A model generated the notes under the pieces. That model was not told where the DNA came from, made no database searches, and was given only the letters and a program-made list of their open reading frames with translations. Positions 26,340 to 35,397 of a stretch of DNA of 54,201 nucleotides are shown here, piece by piece. Origin of the DNA: Candidatus Thorarchaeota archaeon (GTDB lineage: Archaea > Asgardarchaeota > Thorarchaeia > Thorarchaeales > Thorarchaeaceae). Each line of letters opens with the position of its first letter. Position 1 is the first letter of the stretch. Made by a program: the position numbers and the translations under genes. Where the stretch lies: contig JAGSHN010000011.1 in assembly GCA_029855935.1 (NCBI GenBank), forward strand, positions 1 through 54,201, read 5' to 3'.

Positions 26340-27374
26340 CTATATCTTCCAATACCATATATCGTCTACTCCACTCAATATCTTACTCGCGTCAAATTCG
26401 GGGTGGTCTAGCACATGTTCTACCTCTTTGACTAGTTCTTTCACGCTATCCCTTTGTATTATGTGCTCCCTAAGACAGTTTGTATATGCACCCCTCACGA
26501 CCTTATCTAGGACTATCCTGAATGATGGGGGTGGTAGTGCGCCATATACCTGAGTAGAGAGACTGCCCAACAGCACCCCTGTGAGAAGGCCTTCTTCAAT
26601 ATTCCCCTCTATGAACTGGGGCAAGAAACCCGCCACAAAAGCGTCACCGCATCCTAGGGAATCTCTTACGGTTCTGCAACTAATAGCAGGCACATAATAC
26701 CATTCTCCATCAGAACGTACGTGGCATAGGACTCCCTTTGAACCTAGCGTCACAACGAAGTCTTTCTGTAGACGCTCCACTCTCTCCAAGCTCTCAATGA
26801 AACTCCTCTTGGTTGCATTGATCAGCTCTTGTTTGTTGAGAAACACGACGTTTGCAGGACTATGTTCTATGGACGCTATACTATACTTGGCAGTAGGATT
26901 CATAGCCATGATAGCTGCACCTTTGTCAGTATCTCCACGAAAAATAGAGTTGATAATGTCCATAGGCAGCTTGACATAGAGCGTTGTATTTTTGTCGTTG
27001 GTAACGATAGTTTCTATGTACGAGCTATAGTCTGAGTGTTGCCAACTTCCAATATCTCTTAGCACCCATATAGGTTCCCCACAGGTTTGATAGATATCCA
27101 CTGTGGTTGTTCTCCTGCCTTCTAGGTCCCTATCCATACATTCAACGAGCAAGTTGTCTTGAAAAGGCTCTAGTCTACTGTGCGTAACACGCGGAGACAA
27201 CCTACCACAGCATGTGTAAAACGATACTAAGTGATTGGCAATTGCCAACCAAAGGGATGTAGATAGTCCCCCGCCACCCAAGAAAGAAGGGCATTGGGGG
27301 AGATAGTGCAAAATGTCTAACTCAAGAAAACCAAGTATCGCTAGATTGTGACCTCTACCATGGACCATACTCAT
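26340..27374 (-). CDS. PfkB/ribokinase-family kinase
   Basis: A 344-residue protein of the ribokinase fold. GGGGLSTSLWLAIA (near residue 33) fits the substrate-binding GG motif; DSLGCGDAFVAGFL near residue 245 is the ATP/anion-hole signature (usually GAGD, here GCGD, with the catalytic Asp kept). LNKQELINATK corresponds to the N-x-x-E-motif helix. The family phosphorylates sugars and nucleosides. In this operon a nucleoside or deoxynucleoside kinase is the best guess, by context only. It starts 2 nt after the stop of the preceding kinase gene, so it is translationally linked, and it is the last gene of the AT-rich five-gene operon. Confidence 0.8.
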   Translation of the reverse strand: MSMVHGRGHNLAILGFLELDILHYLPQCPSFLGGGGLSTSLWLAIANHLVSFYTCCGRLSPRVTHSRLEPFQDNLLVECMDRDLEGRRTTTVDIYQTCGEPIWVLRDIGSWQHSDYSSYIETIVTNDKNTTLYVKLPMDIINSIFRGDTDKGAAIMAMNPTAKYSIASIEHSPANVVFLNKQELINATKRSFIESLERVERLQKDFVVTLGSKGVLCHVRSDGEWYYVPAISCRTVRDSLGCGDAFVAGFLPQFIEGNIEEGLLTGVLLGSLSTQVYGALPPPSFRIVLDKVVRGAYTNCLREHIIQRDSVKELVKEVEHVLDHPEFDASKILSGVDDIWYWKI

Positions 27375-27376
27375 AC

Positions 27377-27964
27377 CTACATCCTTGTAATCAGAGCCAC
27401 AATACTCTTCGTTACAGCCTCTATACTCTGGCTCCCATCTACTTGCCTCATCAACCCTTTATCTACCATGTCCTTGTAGACTCTCCTAACATTCTCTAGA
27501 AAGCCGTTCTCGGCTACAGCTACTCTTTCGTCTGCGCTCTTTCTTGTCAAGGCTAGTGAAACTGGCACATCAATAAGGATGGTTACATCTGGACATAGAG
27601 AGTATCTGTAGATAGTTTCTATCCACTGAAGAGAGATGCCTTGTGGCACCAAGTAGGCAAAGGCGCAGTAGGGAGATCGGTCGGTAATAATGAAATCATA
27701 CTCTTCTAGTTCCGGCTCGATGATGGACATCATGTAGTAGTTGAGTGCACCAAATACAAGCGCTCTTATGCGGGCCTTGTATTTGTGACTCAGCCCAAGT
27801 GTGAGAATCTTGTCAACGTATTTCCCCATAGGAGTATCAAGCTGGACTATAGACCTCACCCTATAGTCTCTCTCTGACAGAATAGTTTCCAAGCAACGTA
27901 CCTGAGTGGTCTTTCCAGCCCCATCTATCCCTGCTAGAGCTACCCACCTACCTTTGTCTGTCAT
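27377..27964 (-). CDS. Thymidylate-kinase-like nucleotide kinase
   Basis: A 195-residue P-loop kinase. ALAGIDGAGKTTQ is the Walker A loop, and FIITDRSPYCAFAYL matches the DR-[SYH] motif that positions the nucleotide base in thymidylate and deoxynucleoside monophosphate kinases. DVTILIDVPVSLALTRKSAD gives the LID region with Arg. Usual dTMP kinases are 195-215 residues, so length agrees. The substrate may be dTMP or an altered dNMP. It overlaps the preceding deoxyribosyltransferase gene by 17 nt. Codon use is AT-rich like its island neighbours. Confidence 0.8.
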   Translation of the reverse strand: MTDKGRWVALAGIDGAGKTTQVRCLETILSERDYRVRSIVQLDTPMGKYVDKILTLGLSHKYKARIRALVFGALNYYMMSIIEPELEEYDFIITDRSPYCAFAYLVPQGISLQWIETIYRYSLCPDVTILIDVPVSLALTRKSADERVAVAENGFLENVRRVYKDMVDKGLMRQVDGSQSIEAVTKSIVALITRM

Positions 27965-28415
27965 TTTCGGTCACCTTCGTCTTTACTATCTCATCTAGAT
28001 AGTTGGAGAGCTCGTCTAGATTCTCTGCCACCCTAAACTTCAGACATCCAAGAATCATAGGGTTCATTTGTCCCTCTATTAGAGACCTCGGATCGGTTCT
28101 TAGACCAACGCACTCTTTGCCATAAGCATAGGCAGCGCCAAGTTCTACACATCCTCCTTCATCGGGTACGCGCCCGTCTAGAATGAAAACTAATATGTCA
28201 CATTCTTTTACCTCTCTCCAGTCCTTTTGGAAAATCAGTTCATGTGCATCTATGGCGCTGGTGTCTTTTACCAATTCTGCCAATTTGTACCCACTCTCTT
28301 GTGGCAAGAAAACATCAAAGCCTTGCATACGAAGGTACTCGGCTACTTCCTTATTGAACGAGAGTTCCGCCTCACTAAACATCGGAGCGGCTAAGTAGAT
28401 CCTAGTCCGCTTCAT
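27948..28415 (-). CDS. Nucleoside 2-deoxyribosyltransferase family protein
   Basis: A 155-residue protein from ATG 28415. The frame is open up to 28628, but that stretch overlaps the HhH gene; ATG 28424 is an alternative. RIYLAAPMFSEAELSFN is the family N-terminus; the middle DWREVKECDILVFILDGRVP and DEGGCVELGAAYAYGK carry the expected Asp and the catalytic Glu. Members exchange the base on a 2-deoxynucleoside or hydrolyse (deoxy)nucleotide glycosidic bonds. Base specificity cannot be read from the sequence. Overlap with both neighbours shows tight coupling in the operon. Confidence 0.82.
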   Translation of the reverse strand: MKRTRIYLAAPMFSEAELSFNKEVAEYLRMQGFDVFLPQESGYKLAELVKDTSAIDAHELIFQKDWREVKECDILVFILDGRVPDEGGCVELGAAYAYGKECVGLRTDPRSLIEGQMNPMILGCLKFRVAENLDELSNYLDEIVKTKVTENDRQR

Positions 28416-29253
28416 TGGTGTCATCTCTACTGGAGTTCTGGCTACATAGACCTTTGACCGGGCATAGGTAGCACTTATTACTTGCGCACAGTCCGCTTCC
28501 CAACAGCCATAGGTTTCTATCTGTTTCTGCTGGGTCGATGCTTTCCAATACGGAGGCTTCCACCCATATCTTTGAAAGCTCAGCTGGTAGCCTATTACTA
28601 ACCCGGTCCGAGGAAGAGTCTTCCTCAAGCCCCCTAATAATGCCTAACCTCATACTTACTTTTACATCGTGCCTGTCGATAGGAATGAACGGCATACAGT
28701 CATTATTCATATTGCCCAATAGGCCATTTTCATAGAGTATTCTTATCAATAAACCTCCTGTTTTTTGTCCAAACCCCCTAATCTCTGTAACAAGGTTGCG
28801 CAGCTCGTATAGAGTCGTCGCTTCCTTGATAAGATTTCTCGGATCACAGTCGTATTTTCGACATAGAACCTCAGACAAAGAAAACCAGCGTTTTGCCGCC
28901 TCCGTTGGAAAACGAACTCTCAGATAGCGAGATAGTATTCTAGACAGCCCTTCTATGTCGTTCTCGAAGTTTTCCAGAATATAGTCCGGATTGAACAACT
29001 CACGGAATTCAGAATAGGCGAGTCTTAGCCTCTGATGATAATGGTATGACCTTACGCCGTAATCTAACAGACATCCATAAAAGACATACAGATAGTGATC
29101 CCTAGACTCGTACTCAATATCTTCAGGCAGTTCAATAGTCGCCTTCCTAACTGTTTGAGCATCCCTGAAATAACTATGTAGGGCTCTAGCCGTTTCTCTC
29201 GCCCTATCTATATCGTATTCATAGAATAGGTTCACCATAGGCCACCTCTCCAT
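28402..29253 (-). CDS. HhH DNA-glycosylase-like protein with Fe-S motif
   Basis: A 283-residue protein. EIRGFGQKTGGLLIRIL near residue 160 resembles the helix-hairpin-helix of the EndoIII/HhH-GPD superfamily, followed by PIDRHDVKVSMRLGII, which supplies the place of the conserved Asp. The C-terminus carries CASNKCYLCPVKGLC (C-x4-C-x2-C-x5-C), close to the EndoIII 4Fe-4S loop. Residues 1-140 are helical and not typical of EndoIII (RDHYLYVFYGCLLDYGVRSY). It may excise or read a base in DNA, or act on a nucleotide as relatives such as Qng1-type nucleosidases with this fold do. Its start lies 35 nt inside the preceding amidohydrolase gene. Confidence 0.65.
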   Translation of the reverse strand: MERWPMVNLFYEYDIDRARETARALHSYFRDAQTVRKATIELPEDIEYESRDHYLYVFYGCLLDYGVRSYHYHQRLRLAYSEFRELFNPDYILENFENDIEGLSRILSRYLRVRFPTEAAKRWFSLSEVLCRKYDCDPRNLIKEATTLYELRNLVTEIRGFGQKTGGLLIRILYENGLLGNMNNDCMPFIPIDRHDVKVSMRLGIIRGLEEDSSSDRVSNRLPAELSKIWVEASVLESIDPAETDRNLWLLGSGLCASNKCYLCPVKGLCSQNSSRDDTNEAD

Positions 29254-30448
29254 TCAGCACTAGCGAGAATACGTCTCTCTCATTCAGCTTTTGGGACAAG
29301 TACTCCCAAGGGCTTTCCGTAGCTACATCAAGAACCAATATGTCGGCATATGCACCAGTAGTTAGTTGACCGCCTCCAAATAGTCTCATAGCAACTGTTG
29401 CTGATGACAATAGAACTCTAGGAATTATGACTTGTTGTGGAATGTCTGTGAAGTGGGAAAGCGTATGCAGTTCTTCTATGTATGTTTTGCTTCTAGTAAC
29501 AGCAAAACCGTCCAGGCCAACCGTCACGAGAAGGCCGTTCTTAAGATACTCACTAATTGGTGCCAAGTCACCAGCCAGCTGCATATTCGCTGTAGGAGAT
29601 ATTGTGATAACCGGCTTCCGTTCATAGAGTGTTTCTTTTTCACTAGGTGTGGCGTAAATGACATGTGACAAAATAGTGTGGCTATGTAAGAGACCAACTC
29701 TGTCAAGAAGGTTGATCGGAGTCAAGCCGTGAATTTCTTTGTTCAACTCCAATTCGCCAAGGCTTTCGTTCACATGAAATTGAGTGATAATGTCATCATC
29801 CAGCATGTCTTTTAGAGTTGCTAGCGCTTTGGGGGTCAGTGCAGGCAAGAACCTAGGAGCTATAGAAAACTTTAGCCTAGACCCCTTCCCGTACACTTGT
29901 CTATATTTGTTGATGATGGTCATTGCTTTTGCCGGATGTTCTATGATACAGCTAGGCAAAACTCTATTGTTATCCCCACAATAGCGTCCTATGGCTGCTT
30001 TCATTCCAGAGGAACAACAAGCCCTGACAACCTCATCATATACAAGGTTGGACTCCTGTAGGATTAGGTAGCCAACACCCGAACGGAGAAACTCGTTACA
30101 TTCTCTAGTAGCGTTCTGATACACGTCTTGCTTTGAGAGGGCACACTCTTCTCTAAATAATACATCGCTTAGCCATGCTAGAAGCCTCATACTAGGCTTT
30201 GGTGAGCTCACTAGTCTTTGATATGTGTGATGATGAGCATTTAGAAAAGGAGGTGTGACAAGTTTCCCCTCGATGCCAATTGTTCTGTCGCAGATGCGTT
30301 CTATCTCTCTAGAACGGCCGACTCGGACAATCTTGCCATCATAGATGGCGACCCCTCCGTCTTTGATTACGTGCGGCCCTTGATCCATCGGTACTATAGT
30401 GGCATTAGTTATGCCCACACTCCCTCTTTTCCTCATCTTTCCCGTCAT
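29219..30448 (-). CDS. TRZ/ATZ amidohydrolase, guanine-deaminase-like
   Basis: A protein of about 409 residues from ATG 30448 (ATG 30436 also possible; the frame extends to 30508 over the end of the methyltransferase remnant). Metal-binding motifs: NAHHHTYQ (HxH), QFHVNESLGELEL (His, Glu), LSHVIYAT (His) and VTVGLDGFAV (Asp). It is a distant relative of the gene at 17572-19002, but with different codon use. Members deaminate or dechlorinate heterocycles such as guanine and cytosine. First gene of the island operon. A base-modifying role is inferred. Confidence 0.8.
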   Translation of the reverse strand: MTGKMRKRGSVGITNATIVPMDQGPHVIKDGGVAIYDGKIVRVGRSREIERICDRTIGIEGKLVTPPFLNAHHHTYQRLVSSPKPSMRLLAWLSDVLFREECALSKQDVYQNATRECNEFLRSGVGYLILQESNLVYDEVVRACCSSGMKAAIGRYCGDNNRVLPSCIIEHPAKAMTIINKYRQVYGKGSRLKFSIAPRFLPALTPKALATLKDMLDDDIITQFHVNESLGELELNKEIHGLTPINLLDRVGLLHSHTILSHVIYATPSEKETLYERKPVITISPTANMQLAGDLAPISEYLKNGLLVTVGLDGFAVTRSKTYIEELHTLSHFTDIPQQVIIPRVLLSSATVAMRLFGGGQLTTGAYADILVLDVATESPWEYLSQKLNERDVFSLVLNGEVAYGEPIL

Positions 30449-30474
30449 AGTCCGTTGTCCCTGACTACACCCAA

Positions 30475-31034
30475 CGTTCCGGACATATGTGAAGTTTGCC
30501 GTAAGCAAATCTGGGCGTAGTCATTGCGAGTCTGCCGCCAGTCTTCAAGAATGTGGTTGCATAGACGACAAATGGCGCCCACGAGGAGCTGAGACCGTTG
30601 AGCGTCACGGCGCACTCTCGTACCCCTTGAGAGCTCTCTCTCGATTCTCGCCCTTGAATCGGTGATACTTGACAAAAGGAGGATTCCCTACGACGGCATC
30701 AACTAATGGGATATCAGGTTCCGCAAGAGAGGCCGTGTTGCCCTCTCCAGTAGTCTCGAAGAAATCGGCATTCAGCAGGTTTGACAGTGGAATGCTAGTC
30801 CTCTCAACGACCATCTCGTAGACTGTGCTGTCTATTTCGATCCCATAGATCTATTTCGGACCTCCCAAGTTCGCGTAGCCGGTCCAGAGCAGCATCGAGA
30901 AAGACTCCGTCGCCAAACGCCGGGTCGAGAACTGTGTCCGACTCTCTTCGAATCGCCCATCGGACAAGAAACCTCGCCACGGAGCGGTCAGTGTAGAGTG
31001 CACCCAGTTTCTTCCTATACTCTATGATGGTCAT
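30475..31034 (-). pseudogene. Decayed N6-adenine DNA methyltransferase
   Basis: Remnant in three frames. The first part has MTIIEYRKKLGALYT and LDPAFGDGVFLDAALDRL (motif I, like DPACGSGxFL). After an indel near 30850 another frame gives IYGIEIDSTVYEMVV (motif II) and DAVVGNPPFVKYHRF (NPPF catalytic motif). A second shift near 30600 leads to SSSWAPFVVYATTFLKTGG and RLAMTTP, the segment after NPPF. The sequence then stops at 30475, well short of the C-terminal target-recognition region. So there are at least two frameshifts plus a truncation, at the edge of the AT-rich island. It resembles type IIG or PglX-like methylases. Confidence 0.75.
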
Positions 31035-31489
31035 GCAGCTTTTCACGCCACCGGCAGTTGCGGATTGGGGGCAACCGAACCGGGACACAGTACATTGTTG
31101 CGGCCAGTGGAACCGAAGCCACCCATCCTAGGGGTGTGGACCCGATGCCCATTCTCCCGGAGGGCATATATGCGGCTCACGGTTTGTTTCTTGTTTCCAT
31201 ACATATGAACCCACCAACGGGCCCTAGGGCAACCAGTCTGAGCACTGCTCCTCTCGATGTTCTCTCAAGGTCTATTGACCAGTCCTCTCCTTGGCCGTTG
31301 TCGGGCCGTAATTCGCTCAGTCGCTCTCTTCAGGCCAGTCTCGGTCGTATGGTGTTTCCAACAGTGTCTGGGGGTTCTTGGTGCCACCCGACCCTCTGAC
31401 CGGAGAGGAGAGGGGTTGCAGTCTGGAATCGAACAGTTAATAATACTCGCTGGCCAAAGCGGCGGCATTCACTGCGGGAGCTGTGTCAT
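31035..31489 (+). promoter_or_regulatory. Intergenic region with promoter of the mutase gene
   Basis: No gene is recognised in this stretch. GTTAATAATAC at 31436-31446 is a TATA-like box about 50 nt before the ATG at 31490. GCATATATGC at 31165-31174 is a perfect palindrome of unknown meaning. Confidence 0.4.
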
Positions 31490-33208
31490 ATGAATACCAC
31501 GAAGGCGAATGGCTCAGATGTTGTCGTCGACGAGGATGATAAGTTACGTCGAATTCGTGATGCGAAGGAGCGCTGGGAGGTCGAGGTGCTACAGCCTCAC
31601 CTTGAGCGTCATCCTGAGCGGCGTGAAGAGTTCGTGACAACCTCGAGCCGTCCGGTGCGACGCCTCTACACCCCGCTGGACATACCGAACTTCGACTATC
31701 TCCGCGACCTGGGTTTCCCGAGCCAGTATCCGTTCACTCGTGGTGTACAGCCGACGATGTATCGAGGGCGCATCTGGACGATGAGGCAATTCGCCGGGAT
31801 GGGCACAGCCGAGGAGTCGAATGCGCGATACAAGTTCCTCTTGGCCAATGGTCAGACTGGTCTCAGCGTTGCATTCCACCTCCCGACACTATTCGGTCGC
31901 GACTCGGACCATCCCTTCTCCTACGGCGAGGTGGGCAAGCTTGGAGTCGCCGTCGACACACTAAAGGACATGGAGATTCTCTTCTCTGGCATTCCTCTGG
32001 ACAAGGTAACCACATCAATGACGATCAACGCGCCCGCGTCAATTCTGCTGGCGATGTATATGGTGGCTGCTGCAAAGCAGGGTGTCCCTGCCGACAAGAT
32101 TGGCGGCACAATCCAGAACGACATCCTCAAGGAGTACATGGCGCAGAAGAGCTGGATCTATCCACCGGAGCCGTCTCTCAGGATAATCACAGACATCATC
32201 GAGTACGCCACGGAACACATACCACGCTGGAACACGATCTCGATATCCGGCTATCACATCCGCGAGGCCGGGTCGACAGCGGTACAGGAGCTGGCCTTTA
32301 CTCTGCTCAATGGGCTGACCTACGTTGAGTGGGCAGTCAGGCGTGGTCTGGATGTGGACGCTTTTGCGCCCCGGCTGTCGTTCTTCTTCAATGCGCACAA
32401 CGACCTCTTCGAAGAGGTCGCCAAGTATCGTGCTGCCCGCCGCATATGGGCGCGCGAGATGAAGGAGCGTTTCGGTGCAAAGAAGCCCCGCTCTCTCTGG
32501 ATGCGTTTCCACACACAGACGGCAGGCTGCTCGCTGACTGCACAGCAACCGATGGTCAACATCGTCAGGACGGCCTATCAGGCCCTTGCCGCGGTCCTTG
32601 GAGGAACACAGTCACTCCACACAAACAGTATGGACGAGGCCCTCTGTCTACCCACCGAGGACGCGGTGAGGATTGCGCTGCGGACTCAGCAGGTACTCGC
32701 CCACGAAACTGGTGTCGCGAACACAATCGACCCGCTGGCCGGATCTTACTACGTTGAGGCGCTCACCAATGAGATGGAGGAGGAGGCCTACAAGTACTTC
32801 GACAAGGTCGAGTCGCTCGGCGGTGTCCTCGCGGCCATAGAGAAGGGCTTCTTCCAGCGCGAGATTGCCAACTCTGCCTACCGCTATCAGAAGGAGATTG
32901 AGGAAAAGCGTCGCATCATCGTGGGTGTCAACGAGTACGTCCTTGAGGGCGAGGAGATCAAGATACCCGTTCTCAAGATTGATCCCGAGGTCGAGAAGAA
33001 GCAGATTGAGCGTCTGAACAAGGTCCGCCGTGAGCGTGACAACAAGAAGGTCCAGGAGGCCCTAGATGCGCTGAGAAAGGCGTCTGAGGGCGAGGAGAAC
33101 GTGATGCCGTACGTCGTCGAGTGCGTCAAGGCCTACGCTACAATTGGCGAGATCTGCGATGTGTGGCGTGATGTCTTCGGTGAGTGGGAGGAGCCAAAGA
33201 TATTCTAA
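31490..33208 (+). CDS. Methylmalonyl-CoA mutase, catalytic (large) subunit
   Basis: A 572-residue chain with the TIM barrel of acyl-CoA mutases: [40 protein letters not shown] (substrate entry), [25 protein letters not shown] and [11 protein letters not shown]. It lacks the C-terminal B12-binding Rossmann domain with DxHxxG, as in the usual archaeal layout where a separate about 140-residue subunit binds cobalamin; that subunit and the epimerase are not in this window. It interconverts methylmalonyl-CoA and succinyl-CoA. TATA-like sequence near 31436. The charged tail ([20 protein letters not shown]) fits family members. Confidence 0.93.
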   Translation: MNTTKANGSDVVVDEDDKLRRIRDAKERWEVEVLQPHLERHPERREEFVTTSSRPVRRLYTPLDIPNFDYLRDLGFPSQYPFTRGVQPTMYRGRIWTMRQFAGMGTAEESNARYKFLLANGQTGLSVAFHLPTLFGRDSDHPFSYGEVGKLGVAVDTLKDMEILFSGIPLDKVTTSMTINAPASILLAMYMVAAAKQGVPADKIGGTIQNDILKEYMAQKSWIYPPEPSLRIITDIIEYATEHIPRWNTISISGYHIREAGSTAVQELAFTLLNGLTYVEWAVRRGLDVDAFAPRLSFFFNAHNDLFEEVAKYRAARRIWAREMKERFGAKKPRSLWMRFHTQTAGCSLTAQQPMVNIVRTAYQALAAVLGGTQSLHTNSMDEALCLPTEDAVRIALRTQQVLAHETGVANTIDPLAGSYYVEALTNEMEEEAYKYFDKVESLGGVLAAIEKGFFQREIANSAYRYQKEIEEKRRIIVGVNEYVLEGEEIKIPVLKIDPEVEKKQIERLNKVRRERDNKKVQEALDALRKASEGEENVMPYVVECVKAYATIGEICDVWRDVFGEWEEPKIF

Positions 33209-33254
33209 ACAGCAACTCCTCCGCCGGCTCAATGAAGCAGCCTCGTGAGAGGAT

Positions 33255-33280
33255 GAGGCGGGGAAAAAGAGAGGGGAGAG
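33255..33280 (-). terminator. Likely terminator of the surface protein gene
   Basis: On the minus strand CTCTCTTTTTCCCC lies 60-90 nt past the stop at 33343. Archaeal genes end transcription at short T runs, so this is a reasonable terminator. Confidence 0.4.
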
Positions 33281-33342
33281 ATGCCAGACGAGGAGGAGGG
33301 GAGGCGCCGCCAGACATCCAGCCGCGCCTCAGGTTCCTCTTC

Positions 33343-34713
33343 TCATCTGCGTCTCCGGATGAGGACTATGGCTATGATGACAACGAGGGCAATGCCACCG
33401 ATGACGACTATCCGAGAGTTGACCCCACCAGTCGACGAGGTCTCGCCCCCTGCTGCGAGGTTGGTGTATGCCACGTACACAGGGTCTTGCTGAACCCTGT
33501 AGCCGTTCCACTCGGGGAACGTCACTCCGTACCACCATCTACTGCCGTGAAACTCGGCAGTAGAGTTGGCAATCAGCTCTGCAACGTTGCTGTATCGTGC
33601 GCGGACATTCTCTGACAGGCCGTAGGCCATGTGAGCGAAGAGGAAGGCTGAGAGGGGCGCCTGCCACATCACAAGAGCAAAGTCCGTGCCACGGGCCGCA
33701 AGGAGCACGTTTATCGCAGTCTCGTTGTCGGAGATGGTCTGCCACGGATTGGTCGACTCGTTGATCAGCTGATAGTTTCGTCCGAGGCCGATGTCGAACG
33801 CCCTCTCGTTGTCCCGTCCGACACGGATGCTGACGTTGTCATCCAGAGGCGTTGTTGCCGTTGGCGGCTCAATGGTGTGACCCGTCTGCGCTCCGGTGAC
33901 CTCGTACCTCGATGTGAACACAGCGAGGTAGTGCACCGCAGAGATCTCCATGTTCTCGCTGATTATCTCACGCGGGTCGATATCCACACCCAGAAGCCTT
34001 GCCTTGATGACCTGACCAATCGTGTACAGCGTCTCAGCGTGGACACCTCCACTCTCATCGATGGTGATGTCGTACTGAATCACGATCTCGCTGATCATCA
34101 CGGTCAGTATTGGGAATACAAGCGAGAGGAGGAATCCGCCGGGCGACTTCGAGTCCACTATCCTCGCTGGCATGTTCCTGTAGCGCATTCCAAACCTGTA
34201 GTGGTTCTCGCCGAGCTTCTGGGCGGGGATGGGCTCCACGGATGGCGTGTACTCCGGCCAGGGGTTGTTGTTGGAGACCGGCACGACGTACCATGCTGGT
34301 TCGTTGCCTACGTCGGGGAGGTCGTTGTTCCCGTAGGTCTCATTGTGGACAAGCAGGAACGCGAATATGGCACCGATGAAGACCTCATGGTTCTCAGGTG
34401 TCATGAAGTGCATACCGAACAGCTGGTAGGGCAGGATTATCGTCTTGCCATCCGTTGTGTTGATCATGTTGAATGCCAGCAGGAACGCCTGGAAGTCGTC
34501 CACATGGACGTACGACGCCGTGAAGCTGGCATTTCCGTGCTCTGTCTCGACGAGGATCGAACTGTTGGTCCAGTACTCCTCGTCGAACGTATGCCCGAAG
34601 ACTGCGGCCTCGTCGCCGGGCTCGTAGGCGGCGGTGAGCGGAGCCACCGTCACCGGTATGAGCATAACGAGAATGGACAGCAGCGCTAGAATCTTGACTC
34701 TGGAGCTGGTCAT
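33343..34713 (-). CDS. Secreted protein anchored by a C-terminal helix
   Basis: A 456-residue extracellular protein. A signal peptide spans residues 1-28 (ILALLSILVMLIPVTVAP). The ectodomain of about 400 residues contains several Asn-x-Ser/Thr sites and aromatic motifs. Residues 433-452 form a transmembrane helix (IVVIGGIALVVIIAIVLI) followed by RRRR, so it is anchored with a cytoplasmic tip. A second weakly hydrophobic stretch (FLLSLVFPILTVMISEIVI) may also enter the membrane. Fold and function are not recognised. Its start-to-tail architecture resembles the protein at 52216-53418. Confidence 0.8.
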   Translation of the reverse strand: MTSSRVKILALLSILVMLIPVTVAPLTAAYEPGDEAAVFGHTFDEEYWTNSSILVETEHGNASFTASYVHVDDFQAFLLAFNMINTTDGKTIILPYQLFGMHFMTPENHEVFIGAIFAFLLVHNETYGNNDLPDVGNEPAWYVVPVSNNNPWPEYTPSVEPIPAQKLGENHYRFGMRYRNMPARIVDSKSPGGFLLSLVFPILTVMISEIVIQYDITIDESGGVHAETLYTIGQVIKARLLGVDIDPREIISENMEISAVHYLAVFTSRYEVTGAQTGHTIEPPTATTPLDDNVSIRVGRDNERAFDIGLGRNYQLINESTNPWQTISDNETAINVLLAARGTDFALVMWQAPLSAFLFAHMAYGLSENVRARYSNVAELIANSTAEFHGSRWWYGVTFPEWNGYRVQQDPVYVAYTNLAAGGETSSTGGVNSRIVVIGGIALVVIIAIVLIRRRR

Positions 34714-34752
34714 TGGCGTATCACCGTCTCAGAGTATTGACGTGACGTAATA

Positions 34753-35397
34753 TCAATGGGCTGTATGATTCGTCAATTGGACATTTGCCCCTTGATGGGA
34801 CGCGACGCACTCATGGAGGATAGTGGCCAACAGCCTCCGACACTGCTCAGCGTCCTTTGCACTCACCCCTATCGTCCTATCGACACCAAGCCAGCGTGCC
34901 ACCTCCTCTGGCGGTGCAGCGTCCTCACGGTCCTGCTTGTTGGCAAGAACCACTATGTCAACGCCACCAAAACTTGTCCGCGCCTCGTCGAGATGTGCGA
35001 GGGCATCCTTGATGTTATCGCGGTCGGAGGAGTCGACAACGAGGAGGACCACGTTCGTCCCAGACCGCATAGTGTCCCTGACGAACTTGAAGTGTAGCAT
35101 GCCGGGGACTCCCCTGACCTCGACCTTCTTGGTCAGCCCGTCGTCCGTTTCCAGTGTCGTGTCACTCTCTGACACGGGGACTATCACGCCGATGTCGTCC
35201 CTGTGTTTCCTGATCCACAGGACGCGACCGAGGTCGAAGCCCGTGGTGGTTGTGCTGCTCTCTCCTCTGTATGGTCGGGGCAGCGGTCGGTCGATCGATA
35301 CTGCTCTCGGGTCGAGCGCATGAACCAGTGTGGTCTTTCCTGACTGGAAAGGCCCGGTCACAAACACCTTGAGGTCGTAGGGGATGAGCGACTTCAT
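34753..35397 (-). CDS. Arf/COG2229-like small GTPase
   Basis: A 214-residue GTPase. G1 is VTGPFQSGKTTLV, switch I contains the TTTTGFDLG stretch (COG2229 members have TTV-x-DFG here), G3 is VRGVPG (the Asp of DxPG is replaced), G4 is LANKQDRED and G5 is SAK. COG2229 proteins and MglA relatives control polarity or trafficking in other prokaryotes. The altered G3 is a deviation worth noting since the Asp coordinates Mg through water. The gene is alone, 40 nt from the start of the surface protein gene on the same strand. A TATA-like GGTTTTAAGTC lies upstream near 35485. Confidence 0.82.
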   Translation of the reverse strand: MKSLIPYDLKVFVTGPFQSGKTTLVHALDPRAVSIDRPLPRPYRGESSTTTTGFDLGRVLWIRKHRDDIGVIVPVSESDTTLETDDGLTKKVEVRGVPGMLHFKFVRDTMRSGTNVVLLVVDSSDRDNIKDALAHLDEARTSFGGVDIVVLANKQDREDAAPPEEVARWLGVDRTIGVSAKDAEQCRRLLATILHECVASHQGANVQLTNHTAH

